Shown piece by piece: positions 8,417-17,700 of a stretch of 64,000 bases of DNA. Source of the stretch: Streptomyces sp. SAJ15. GTDB lineage: Bacteria > Actinomycetota > Actinomycetes > Streptomycetales > Streptomycetaceae. The stretch is taken from assembly GCF_007595705.1 (NCBI RefSeq), contig NZ_NISY01000007.1:248001-312000 (forward strand). Reading direction: 5' to 3'. Both the position numbers and the translations under genes were made by a program. Numbering within the stretch: position 1 is the first letter of the stretch; each line of letters starts with the position of its first letter. Below the pieces are notes generated by a model. It ran no database searches, was not told where the DNA came from, and saw nothing but the letters and a program-made list of their open reading frames with translations.

Positions 8417-10054
8417 GTGAACCCCCCTGACCCCATATCGCGCCGCTCCGCGGTCACGGCCGTCGCCGCCACCGCCGCCCTGCTCCCGCTCGCCGCCGGC
8501 GCCGGCACCGCGCACGCCGAGGGCTCCGGCCCCGCCTTCCTGCACGGCGTCGCCTCCGGCGACCCGCTGCCGGACGGAATCCTGCTGTGGACCCGGATCA
8601 CCCCCGAGCCGGGGGCTCAGCCCGGCTCGGGGATCGGAGTCGACACCGAGGTCTCCTGGGAAGTGGCCGAGGACCAGGCGTTCCGCACCGTCGTCGCGCA
8701 CGGCACCGTGACCGCGACCGCCGCCGCCGACCACACCGTGAAGGCCGATGTCCGGGGCCTGCGGCCGGCGAGCGCCTACTACTTCCGGTTCGCCGCGGGC
8801 GGGGTGACCTCCCCGGTGGGACGCACCCGCACCGCCCCCGCCCATGGTGCGGCCGCGAGCTCCGTCCGGTTCGGCGTGGTCTCCTGCGCCAACTGGGAGG
8901 CCGGCTACTTCTCCGCGTACCGCCACCTCGCCGCGCGCCGCGACCTGGACGCCGTACTCCACCTCGGCGACTACATCTACGAGTACCGGACGGGCGAGTA
9001 CCCGGAGCAGAAGTACACCGTCCGCCGCCACTCCCCCACCCACGAGATCACCACCCTCGCCGACTACCGCACCCGGCACGGCCACTACAAGACCGACGCC
9101 GACCTCCAGGCGCTGCACGGCACCCACCCGGTCATCGCCATCTGGGACGACCACGAGTTCGCCAACGACGCCTGGTCGGGCGGCGCGGAGAACCACACGT
9201 CGGGTGTCGAGGGCGGCTGGGCGGAGCGGGTGGCCGCCGCCAAGCAGGCGTACTTCGAGTGGATGCCGGTGCGGCCGTCCGTGGCGGGCACCACCTACCG
9301 GCGGCTGCGCTTCGGCACCCTCGCCGATCTGCACCTGCTCGACCTGCGCTCGTTCCGCTCGCAGCAGGCGTCCCCCGGCAGCGGCAAGGTCGACGACCCG
9401 GAGCGCACCCTCACCGGCCGGGCTCAACTGGACTGGCTGAAGAGCGGGCTGGCCGCCTCGGACGCCGCCTGGAAGCTGGTCGGCACCTCGGTGATGATCT
9501 CGCCGGTCGCCTTCGGCTCGGTGCCGGCCGCGGTGCTGGAGCCGCTGGCCGAGCTCCTCGGGCTGCCCAAGGAGGGCCTGACGATCAACGTCGACCAGTG
9601 GGACGGCTACACCGACGACCGGCGTGAGCTGCTGGCCCACCTCACCGACCGCGGCATCGACAACACCGTCTTCCTCACCGGCGACATCCACATGGCATGG
9701 GCCAACGACGTGCCGGTGAAGGCCGCCACCTACCCGCTGTCCCGGTCGGCCGCCACGGAGTTCGTGGTCACCTCGGTGACCTCGGAGAACATCGACGACC
9801 TGCTGCACGTGCTGCCGCACACCCTGTCGCTGGTCGCCGCGACGGCGATCAAGGCGGCCAACCGCCATGTGAAGTGGGTCGACATGGACTCGCACGGCTA
9901 CGGCGTGCTCGACGTCACCGCCGAGCGGACCCAGATGGACTACTACACGCTGTCCGACAGGACCGACCCCGGCGCCACGGCCTCCTGGGCGCGCTCGTAC
10001 CGCACCCGCTCGGGCACCCAGCGGGTGGAGCGGGTGGACCGGCCGGTCCGCTGA
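8417..10054 (+). CDS. phoD: PhoD-type alkaline phosphatase, Tat-exported
   Basis: 545 aa from GTG 8417. It hydrolyses phosphomonoesters or diesters outside the cell using Fe/Ca metals. The N-terminus carries a twin-arginine signal (ISRRSAVTAV, then a hydrophobic run and an AHA cleavage site), so export is folded, by Tat. A fibronectin-like PhoD N-terminal domain is followed by the metallophosphatase domain with LHLGDYIYEY, WDDHEFANDAW and TGDIHMAW. The start was chosen because the signal peptide begins there and a terminator hairpin lies just upstream. I did not find a convincing PHO box (tandem 11-bp repeats) upstream. Followed by convergent genes. Confidence 0.92.
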   Translation: MNPPDPISRRSAVTAVAATAALLPLAAGAGTAHAEGSGPAFLHGVASGDPLPDGILLWTRITPEPGAQPGSGIGVDTEVSWEVAEDQAFRTVVAHGTVTATAAADHTVKADVRGLRPASAYYFRFAAGGVTSPVGRTRTAPAHGAAASSVRFGVVSCANWEAGYFSAYRHLAARRDLDAVLHLGDYIYEYRTGEYPEQKYTVRRHSPTHEITTLADYRTRHGHYKTDADLQALHGTHPVIAIWDDHEFANDAWSGGAENHTSGVEGGWAERVAAAKQAYFEWMPVRPSVAGTTYRRLRFGTLADLHLLDLRSFRSQQASPGSGKVDDPERTLTGRAQLDWLKSGLAASDAAWKLVGTSVMISPVAFGSVPAAVLEPLAELLGLPKEGLTINVDQWDGYTDDRRELLAHLTDRGIDNTVFLTGDIHMAWANDVPVKAATYPLSRSAATEFVVTSVTSENIDDLLHVLPHTLSLVAATAIKAANRHVKWVDMDSHGYGVLDVTAERTQMDYYTLSDRTDPGATASWARSYRTRSGTQRVERVDRPVR

Positions 10055-10147
10055 ACGCGGAGCGGGGCGGCTCCGGTGCCCGTGGCCGCCCCCGCCGGCG
10101 CTCGTGCCCGGCCGGCGTAGCCGCCGGCTGAGGTCGGCTGTGGCCGG

Positions 10148-10738
10148 CTACAGCTCCGCGAGGAAGCCGAGCGCCACCCTCCAGGTGGCCTCGGCGGCCT
10201 CCGGGTCGAAGTCGGCCAGGTCCGGGTCGGTGTAGAGGTGACCGGCCCCCGGGTAGCGGTAGATCTCCACCTCGGCGCCGGCCCGCTGCATCCGCAGATA
10301 CCAGGCGTTCAGCCAGTCGTGCGGCTCGAACGGGTCCGGGTCGGCGACGTGCAGCTGCACCGGCAGCCCGTCGGTCGCCGCGTCCTCCGCCAGGTCCGAG
10401 GTGCCGTGCAGCAGCAACAGGCCGCGGGCCTTGTCGTCGGCGAGGGCGAGGTTCTGGGCGATCGAGCCGCCGAGGGAGAAGCCCGCGTAGACCACGCCGC
10501 GGTCGGAGAGCGGCGCGGCGGCGGCCACGGCCCGGCGCAGCAGCTCCTCCTTGCCGATCCTGTCCTTGATCTCCATGCCCTCCTCGACGGACTCGACCGT
10601 CCGCACGGGCTGGTCGCTGTAGAGGTCGGGCACGTGGACCTCGTGCCCGGCGGCGCGCAGCCGGTCGGCGGCGGCGTGCACGGCGGGCCGCAGGCCGAAG
10701 GCCGAGTGCAGGAGGAGAATCGTCGAAGAGGGCGCCAC
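10148..10738 (-). CDS. Dienelactone hydrolase family alpha/beta hydrolase
   Basis: 196 aa. Two GTG codons (10747, 10738) compete; AGGGA lies about 10 nt before 10738 but almost touches 10747, so I prefer 10738. The fold starts ILLLHSAFGLRP. The nucleophile elbow reads YAGFSLGGS, so the nucleophile is Ser where true dienelactone hydrolases use Cys. A conserved Asp (VADPDPFEP) and His (GAGHLYTD) complete the triad. The natural substrate is unknown. It is convergent with phoD. The hydrolase call is firm. Confidence 0.85.
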   Translation of the reverse strand: MAPSSTILLLHSAFGLRPAVHAAADRLRAAGHEVHVPDLYSDQPVRTVESVEEGMEIKDRIGKEELLRRAVAAAAPLSDRGVVYAGFSLGGSIAQNLALADDKARGLLLLHGTSDLAEDAATDGLPVQLHVADPDPFEPHDWLNAWYLRMQRAGAEVEIYRYPGAGHLYTDPDLADFDPEAAEATWRVALGFLAEL

Positions 10739-10927
10739 GGCTGCCACTTCCCTGGTCGAGAGCTGTTCGATGGAGTGCGGGGTTGGTACGCGTCGGTTAC
10801 GCGGCCGCGCGAAAGATCGCGGCCACTCCCATCGTGCCAGCCGGCACCGACGGCGAGCCGCCCGTGCCGCCGGCCGCGGGGACGCGCCGTGCCGGGTGAC
10901 GACGCGCGGAGGGTCAGACGGCGGGGG

Positions 10928-11437
10928 TCACAGCGCCCGGCGCATCGCCCGGTGCGGGATGCCGGCGTCCCGGAACTCGGGGCCGTACGCGGTGTAGCCG
11001 AGCCGCTCGTAGAAGCCCACGGCCTGGGTCTGGGCCTCCAGATAGACACCGGAGAGACCGAGCCGGCGCGCCTCGGCCTCGACGGCGCGCACCAGGGCCG
11101 CCCCCAGGCCGGTGCCGCGCGCGGCGCGGCCGACCGCGAGACGGCCGAGGGCGGCGGTGGTCCCGCCGTCGATGCCGGTGTGCCCGTACTTCCGGTCCGC
11201 CGCCGCGCCGTACAGGAAGCGGACGGTGCCCGCCGGACGTCCGTCGGGCCCGGTGGCCAGCAGATGGACGGCCTCGGTGTCGTAGGCGTCCATCTCCAGC
11301 TCTTCGGGGACCCGCTGCTCGACGACGAAGACCTCCCGGCGCACCGCGTGGCAGCCGGTCAGGTCGCCGTCGTCGACGCGCCGGATCACCTGGCCCGGGC
11401 GGAGTCCGCCGCCCGCCGCGTCCGCGGCTGCGGTCAC
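10928..11437 (-). CDS. GNAT family N-acetyltransferase
   Basis: 169 aa. The GTG start at 11437 overlaps the RluD stop as GTGA, with GGAGAG six nt upstream, so it is translationally coupled to rluD. The N-terminal part has AVRREVFVVEQRVPEELEMD, typical of the YjcF/ElaA-like group. The acetyl-CoA loop is LGRLAVGRAARGTGLGAAL near residue 95, followed by GVYLEAQTQAVGFYERLGY. The substrate is unknown. This acetyltransferase commonly follows rluD in Streptomyces, which supports a shared operon with lspA-rluD. Confidence 0.9.
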   Translation of the reverse strand: MTAAADAAGGGLRPGQVIRRVDDGDLTGCHAVRREVFVVEQRVPEELEMDAYDTEAVHLLATGPDGRPAGTVRFLYGAAADRKYGHTGIDGGTTAALGRLAVGRAARGTGLGAALVRAVEAEARRLGLSGVYLEAQTQAVGFYERLGYTAYGPEFRDAGIPHRAMRRAL

Positions 11438-12375
11438 GAGCTCTCCGCTCGCACGGTGTCCAGCGCGCCCTGGAGGTCGTCGGGGTAGGCGCTCTCGAAC
11501 TCGACCCAGCCGCGGTCGTCCGGGTGCTCGAAGCCGAGCCGCACCGCGTGCAGCCACTGCCGGCTCACCCGGAGCCGCTTGGCGAGGGTGGGGTCGGCCC
11601 CGTAGGTGAGGTCGCCGACGCAGGGGTGGCGGTGGGCGGACATGTGCACCCGGATCTGGTGGGTGCGGCCGGTCTCCAGCTTGATGTCGAGCAGGCTGGC
11701 GGCGCGGAACGCCTCGATGAGGTCGTAGTGGGTGACGCTGGGCTTGCCCTCGGCCGTCACCGCCCACTTGTAGTCGTGCGTGGGGTGGCGGCCGATGGGG
11801 GCGTCGATGGTGCCGCTGAGCGGGTCCGGGTGGCCCTGCACCAGCGCGTGGTAGCGCTTGTCGACCGTGCGCTCCCGGAACTGCTGCTTGAGCAGGGTGT
11901 AGGCGCGCTCGGACTTGGCGACGACCATCAGCCCCGAGGTGCCGACGTCGAGGCGGTGCACGATGCCCTGGCGCTCGGCGGCGCCGGAGGTGGAGATGCG
12001 GTAGCCGGCCGCGGCCAGGCCGCCGATCACGGTCGGGCCGGACCAGCCGGGGCTCGGGTGCGCGGCGACGCCGACCGGCTTGACGATCACGACGATGTCG
12101 TCGTCGTCGTGCACGATCTCCATGCCCTCGACGGGCTCGGCGACGATCCGCACCGCCGGCGCGGCCTGCGGCATCTCGACTTCGAGCCAGGCGCCGCCGG
12201 AGACCCGGTCGGACTTCCCGGCCAGGCTGCCGTCGAGCTGGACCTTGCCCGCCGCGGCGAGCTCTGCGGCCTTGGTTCGGGAAAACCCGAACATACGGGC
12301 GATGGCGGCGTCGACGCGCTCACCTTCGAGGCCGTCGGGCACGGGCAGGGTGCGGATCTCGGGAATCGTGCTCAC
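11434..12375 (-). CDS. rluD: RluD-type 23S rRNA pseudouridine synthase
   Basis: 313 aa from GTG 12375 (VSTIPEIRTLPVPDGLEG). The N-terminal S4 RNA-binding domain (MFGFSRTKAAELAAAGKVQLDG) is followed by the catalytic domain with HRLDVGTSGLMVVAKSE, whose Asp near residue 148 attacks the uracil. By homology to RluD it modifies uridines in helix 69 of 23S rRNA; the exact sites are inferred. It lies directly downstream of lspA in the same orientation, as in many bacteria, and overlaps the GNAT gene by 4 nt. Confidence 0.93.
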   Translation of the reverse strand: MSTIPEIRTLPVPDGLEGERVDAAIARMFGFSRTKAAELAAAGKVQLDGSLAGKSDRVSGGAWLEVEMPQAAPAVRIVAEPVEGMEIVHDDDDIVVIVKPVGVAAHPSPGWSGPTVIGGLAAAGYRISTSGAAERQGIVHRLDVGTSGLMVVAKSERAYTLLKQQFRERTVDKRYHALVQGHPDPLSGTIDAPIGRHPTHDYKWAVTAEGKPSVTHYDLIEAFRAASLLDIKLETGRTHQIRVHMSAHRHPCVGDLTYGADPTLAKRLRVSRQWLHAVRLGFEHPDDRGWVEFESAYPDDLQGALDTVRAESS

Positions 12376-12461
12376 CCGTCGAGTATGCCGGACCGCGCCC
12401 GGCACCTCGTACATCAGTCCTCGCCGCCCGCGCTCCCGGACCCCCGGAGAACGGCCCGTCC

Positions 12462-13052
12462 TCAGTCCTTGTGCACCGTTCCGTCCGGATCCAGCCCACG
12501 GAAGGACAGGATCACGATCAGGAAGCCGCCACAGACGATCGCCGAGTCGGCCAGGTTGAAGACCGCGAAGTGCGCGGGCGCGATGAAGTCCACCACCGCG
12601 CCCTGGAGACCGCCGGGGGTGCGGAGGACGCGGTCGGTGAGGTTGCCGAAGGCGCCGCCCAGCAGCAGGCCGAGGGCGATCGCCCACGGCACGCTGTAGA
12701 GCTTGCGGGCGAGCCGCGCGATGACGACGATCACACTCGCCGCGATCACGGTGAAGACGATGGTCATCGCCTCGCCGAAGCCGAAGGCGGCGCCGCGGTT
12801 GCGGACCACCTCGAACTGCAGCCAGTCCCCGATCACCTCGACCGGCGCGTGGTGCTCGAGATTCGCCACCACGAACACCTTGCTCACCAGGTCGAGGAGG
12901 TAGGCGAAGGCGGCCACGCCAAGCAGCACGCCGATGCGCCGACCGCCCCGGCCCGGGGTGCCGCTCGTGGCGTCACCGACCGGCCGGGCCTCGTCGCCCT
13001 TCTCAGCCCTCTCGGGGTTCGGCGTACCGATGGCCTGCTCCGCCTCTGTCAC
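12462..13052 (-). CDS. lspA: Lipoprotein signal peptidase (SPase II)
   Basis: 196 aa from GTG 13052, preceded by GAGGGA. It cleaves the signal peptide of diacylglyceryl-modified prolipoproteins within the membrane. Four membrane segments are visible. The catalytic aspartates lie in GNLTDRV and FNLADSAI. The N-terminal head of about 38 residues is longer than in E. coli LspA and charged, as usual in actinomycetes. It is transcribed with rluD and the GNAT gene. Confidence 0.94.
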   Translation of the reverse strand: MTEAEQAIGTPNPERAEKGDEARPVGDATSGTPGRGGRRIGVLLGVAAFAYLLDLVSKVFVVANLEHHAPVEVIGDWLQFEVVRNRGAAFGFGEAMTIVFTVIAASVIVVIARLARKLYSVPWAIALGLLLGGAFGNLTDRVLRTPGGLQGAVVDFIAPAHFAVFNLADSAIVCGGFLIVILSFRGLDPDGTVHKD

Positions 13053-13132
13053 GTGAGTCCCTCAACGTCTGCGTCCGGCGCCAAGGCGCCCACCTGGCTG
13101 AGGACGAGAGTACGGCACGTCCGTACGAACGG

Positions 13133-14239
13133 TCAGCGCCGCTCCTGTCGCTGCTTGCACTCCACACACAGCGTGGCACGGGGAAACGCCTGCATCCGCG
13201 CCTTGCCGATCGGGCTTCCGCAGTTCTCGCACAGTCCGTACGTCCCGGCGTCCAGCCGCTCCAGGGCGCGCTCGGTCTGGAGCAGCATCTCGCGGGCGTT
13301 GCTGGCCAGGGCCAGCTCGTGCTCTCGCGTGATGTTCTTGGTGCCGGTGTCGGCCTGGTCGTCGCCCGCGCCGTCGCCGGAGTCCCGCATCAGCCCGGTG
13401 ATCGCCTCCTCGGAGGCGAGGATCTCGGTGCGCAACCGGTGCGCCTCGTCCATCAGCTCGGTGCGGGCCTCCGCGACCTCGGCCGGCGACCAGGGCTCTT
13501 CACCAGGACGTACGGCCAGCTCGCCGGGGGCGGCGGTGCGCGCCTTGGGGACGGCGGTCGCCGTCGCGGTGGCCTTCTGACCGGCCGACGCCTCACCCGG
13601 AGTCTTCTTGGCAGCCATGGTCTCGGCTCCTGTCTTCTTCGCGGGCACCGCCTTCGTGGCCGGTGCGGCCTTCTGGGCTGTGGTCTGGGCTGTGCTCTTG
13701 CGCGCGGCCGGCTTCCGGGCCGTCGCGCGGGACGCCGCGGCCCTGGTGCCGGCGCCGTTCCCCGCCGTGGCCTTGGTCGCGGCCTTGGCGGCGCTCTTCC
13801 TGCCCGTGGACTTGGCGGCCGCCTGGGCGGTCGCGGTGGCCTTCTCGCCGCCGGTGGCCTTCTCGCCGCCGGTGGCGTTCTTGCCGCTGGTGGCGTTCTT
13901 GCCGGTGGCAGCCTTCCGCGCGGAGGGGGAGGGCCCGGCCTTGGCGGCGGTCGCGTTCTTCGTCGCGGTCGCCTTCTTGGTCGCGGTCGCGTTCTTCGTC
14001 GCGGTCGCCTTCTTGGTCGCGGTCGCGTTCTTCGTCGCGGTCGCGGCTCCTGACTTCGCCGTCGCCTTCTTGGCGGTCTTCCTGGTCGCCGTCTGCTTCG
14101 CCGCCCTCTTGGCCGTCTGCTGCGCGGTCTTCTTCGCGGGGGCCTTGGCAGGGGTGCCGGCCGCCGCCGTGGCCGATGTGGTCCTGGCGGCCTTCTTCGC
14201 CGCCGTGGTCTTCGTGACGGCGGTCTTCCTAGCCACCAT
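13133..14239 (-). CDS. DksA/TraR-type zinc-finger protein with histone-H1-like tail
   Basis: 368 aa from ATG 14239. Residues 1 to about 235 are Lys/Ala/Thr-rich, low in hydrophobics, and contain hexad repeats of the form TATKNA/TATKKA and GGEKAT/GKNATS. This resembles the C-terminal tail of eukaryotic H1 and of actinobacterial HupS/HupB, and predicts nucleic-acid binding and disorder. The C-terminal 130 residues form a DksA-like coiled coil (EARTELMDEAHRLR) and a C4 zinc finger, CENCGSP then CVECK. DksA proteins act at the RNA polymerase secondary channel; here the role is inferred. The gene is divergent from ileS. Confidence 0.85.
   Translation of the reverse strand: MVARKTAVTKTTAAKKAARTTSATAAAGTPAKAPAKKTAQQTAKRAAKQTATRKTAKKATAKSGAATATKNATATKKATATKNATATKKATATKNATAAKAGPSPSARKAATGKNATSGKNATGGEKATGGEKATATAQAAAKSTGRKSAAKAATKATAGNGAGTRAAASRATARKPAARKSTAQTTAQKAAPATKAVPAKKTGAETMAAKKTPGEASAGQKATATATAVPKARTAAPGELAVRPGEEPWSPAEVAEARTELMDEAHRLRTEILASEEAITGLMRDSGDGAGDDQADTGTKNITREHELALASNAREMLLQTERALERLDAGTYGLCENCGSPIGKARMQAFPRATLCVECKQRQERR
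13838..14043 (-). repeat. In-frame 18-bp coding repeats in the H1-like tail
   Basis: Between about 13947 and 14043 an 18-bp unit (alternating Asn and Lys versions, so a 36-bp super-period) is repeated five times and encodes TATKNA/TATKKA. A second set at about 13838-13900 encodes GKNATS/GGEKAT. Unit length is a multiple of three, so copy-number change would keep the frame. Confidence 0.75.
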
Positions 14240-14510
14240 GGCCGCGGCCCCTTCACATATTGTGATCTTGCACGCGAATCGTGCCGGAACGATAAATCGA
14301 CTCCGGTCACGCGGCAACGGGGCACGCCGCCCGATTCGCCCGGCTTGCCCGCAGGAGAAGCCGGTCTTCACCGTTGTGCCCCTCTCTCCGCCCGGTAATC
14401 CGCAGTACCCGGCGCATCGTCCGGCGACCCGGTCCCCGTGGCACCCCGTACCCCGGTCGGCGCAGCCGGTAATCCAGTCGGCCACCGCGTGGTGGGACCC
14501 GTACACTGAA

Positions 14511-14784
14511 CGCAGCGAAAGGCGTGGAAGGGGACGAGTAGCGCCGTACGCAGCCATGAGCGACCCGGGGACGGTGCGAGCCCGGGGGCGAGCGCGACGT
14601 GAAGCATCACCCCTGAGCTGCCGGAAGAAAGCCCGCGGAGGCGAGTAGAACCGGCGTCGCTGCCCCTAATGAGGGGACCGGGAGCCGTGCGGCTCACGGT
14701 CAAGGAGGGTGGTACCGCGGGAGCGCCAAGGCTCTCGTCCCTCCGACGGAACCGAAGCGACGTGTCCGCCGGAGGAAGACCTCG
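14511..14784 (+). promoter_or_regulatory. T-box leader controlling ileS
   Basis: The conserved T-box AAGGAGGGTGGTACCGCGG lies at 14702-14720, with the GGTGG bulge that pairs with an uncharged tRNA acceptor end. An ATC triplet at 14606-14608 (in GAAGCATCACC) fits as the Ile specifier codon. The 5' part (GCGAAAGGCGTGGAAGGGGACGAG, starting near 14515) is typical of actinobacterial T-box leaders. TACACT at 14502-14507 is a possible -10. CCCTCC at 14739-14744 can pair with GGAGGG of the T-box, and its CCTCC also complements the ileS ribosome site GGAGG at 14771-14775. With no U-run before the start, translational control is more likely than termination. Confidence 0.9.
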
Positions 14785-17700
14785 ATGAGTCCACAGCCGC
14801 AGTACCGCCAGGTGCCAGCCCAGGTAGACCTGCCCGCCCTGGAGCACGCCGTGCTCGACTTCTGGCGCGAGAGCAAGATCTTCAACCGCAGCCTGGAGCA
14901 GTCCGAGGGCCGGCCCGAGTGGGTCTTCTACGAGGGCCCGCCGACCGCCAATGGCATGCCCGGCGCCCACCACATCGAGGCCCGCGTCTTCAAGGACGTC
15001 TTCCCGCGCTTCCGCACCATGCAGGGCTACCACGTCGGCCGCAAGGCCGGCTGGGACTGCCACGGTCTGCCGGTCGAGCTCGCCGTCGAGAAGGAGCTGG
15101 GCTTCAGCGGCAAGCAGGACATCGAGGCGTACGGCATCGCCGCCTTCAACGCCAGGTGCCGCGAGTCGGTGACCCGGCACACCGACGCGTTCGCCGAGCT
15201 CACGACCCGTATGGGCTACTGGGTCGACCTGGACGACGCCTACCGCACGATGAACCCCGAGTACATCGAGTCGGTGTGGTGGTCGCTGAAGGAGATCTTC
15301 AACAAGGGGCTGCTGGTCCAGGACCACCGGGTCGCCCCCTGGTGCCCGCGCTGCGGCACCGGCCTGTCCGACCACGAGCTGGCCCAGGGCTACGAGACGG
15401 TCGTCGACCCCTCGGTCTTCGTGCGCTTCCCGCTGACCTCCGGCCCGCTGGCCGGCGAGGCGGACCTGCTGGTGTGGACGACCACGCCGTGGACGCTGGT
15501 CTCCAACACCGCGGTGGCCGCGCACCCGGACGTCACCTATGTGGTGGCCACCGACGGCGAGCGGAAGCTGGTCGTCGCCCAGCCGCTGCTGGAGAAGGCC
15601 CTCGGCGAGGGCTGGGAGGCCACCGGGCAGACCTTCACCGGTCGCGAGATGGAGCGCTGGACCTACCAGCGCCCGTTCTCCCTGGTGGAGATCGAGGACG
15701 CCCACTTCGTCGTCAACGCCGACTACGTGACCACCGAGGACGGCACCGGCCTCGTCCACCAGGCGCCCGCCTTCGGTGAGGACGACCTCAAGACCTGCCG
15801 CGCCTACGGGCTGCCGGTGGTCAACCCGGTCCGCCCGGACGGCACCTTCGCGGAGGACGTCGAGCTGGTCGGCGGCCAGTTCTTCAAGAAGGCCGACGAG
15901 GCCCTCACCGCCGATCTCAAGGCCCGCGGGCTGCTCTTCCGGCACGTGCCCTACGAGCACAGCTACCCGCACTGCTGGCGCTGCCACACGGCGCTGCTCT
16001 ACTACGCCCAGCCGTCCTGGTACATCCGCACCACCGCGGTCAAGGACAAGCTGCTCCGGGAGAACGAGAAGACCAACTGGTTCCCGGAGTCGGTCAAGCA
16101 CGGCCGGTTCGGCGACTGGCTGAACAACAACATCGACTGGGCGCTGTCGCGCAACCGCTACTGGGGCACCCCGCTGCCCATCTGGCGCTGCGCGGAGTCC
16201 CACCTGACCTGCGTCGGCTCGCTGGCTGAGCTGTCCGAGCTGACCGGCACCGACCAGTCCGGGCTGGACCCGCACCGCCCGTTCATCGACGACGTCACCT
16301 TCACCTGCACCGCCGAGGGCTGCTCCCTGGAGGCGGTCCGCGTCCCGGAGGTCATCGACGCCTGGTACGACTCGGGCTCGATGCCGTTCGCGCAGTGGGG
16401 CTACCCGTACCGCAACAAGGAGCTCTTCGAGAAGCGCTATCCGGCGCAGTTCATCTCCGAGGCGATCGACCAGACCCGTGGCTGGTTCTACACCCTGATG
16501 GCCGTCGGCACCCTGGTCTTCGACAAGTCCTCTTACGAGAACGTGGTCTGCCTGGGCCACATCCTCGCCGAGGACGGCCGGAAGATGTCCAAGCACCTGG
16601 GCAACATCCTCCAGCCGATCCCGCTCATGGACCAGCACGGCGCGGACGCCGTCCGCTGGTTCATGGCGGCCGGTGGCTCCCCGTGGGCGGCGCGCCGCGT
16701 CGGCCACGGCACCATCCAGGAGGTCGTCCGCAAGACCCTCCTCACCTACTGGAACACCGTCGCCTTCCAGGCGCTCTACGCCCGGACCGCCGGCTGGGCG
16801 CCGAGCGCCGCCGACCCGACGCCGGCCGAGCGGCCGCTGCTGGACCGCTGGCTGCTCAGCGAGCTGCACGCGCTGACCGACCAGGTCACGCAGGCCATGG
16901 AGGCGTACGACACGCAGCGCGCCGGCAAGCTGCTGTCGGCCTTCGTCGACGATCTGTCCAACTGGTACGTGCGCCGCTCGCGGCGCCGCTTCTGGCAGGG
17001 AGACGCGGCCGCGCTGCGCACCCTGCACGAGGTCGTGGAGACCGTCACCCGGCTGATGGCCCCGCTGGTCCCGTTCATCACCGAGCGGGTCTGGCAGGAC
17101 CTGGTGGCCCCGGTGACCCCGGACGCCCCGGAGTCGGTGCACCTGTCCACCTGGCCGGTGGCGGACCTGGAGGCCATCGACCCGGAGCTGTCCCGGCAGA
17201 TGGTGCTGGTCCGGCGGCTGGTCGAGCTGGGCCGCGCCACCCGCGCGGAGTCCGGCGTCAAGACCCGTCAGCCGCTGTCCCGGGCGCTGGTCGCCGCGGC
17301 GGGCTTCGAGGCGCTCTCGCCCGAGCTGCACACCCAGATCACCGAGGAGCTCAACGTCTCCTCGCTGGCGTCCCTGAGCGAGGTCGGCGGCTCCCTGGTC
17401 GACACCACCGCCAAGGCCAACTTCCGCGCCCTGGGCCGCCGCTTCGGCAAGGGCGTGCAGGACGTGGCCAAGGCCATCGCCGGGGCCGACGCCGCCGCGC
17501 TGTCCCTGGCGCTGCGGGACGGCACGGCATCCGTGGTGGTCGGCGACGAGACGGTCGAGCTCTCCCCCGACGAGGTCATCATCACCGAGACCCCGCGCGA
17601 GGGCTGGTCCGTCGCCTCCGACGCGGGCGCCACGGTCGCGCTCGACCTGGAGATCACCGAGGAGCTGCGGCGCGCGGGTGTCGCCCGTGACGCGATCCGG

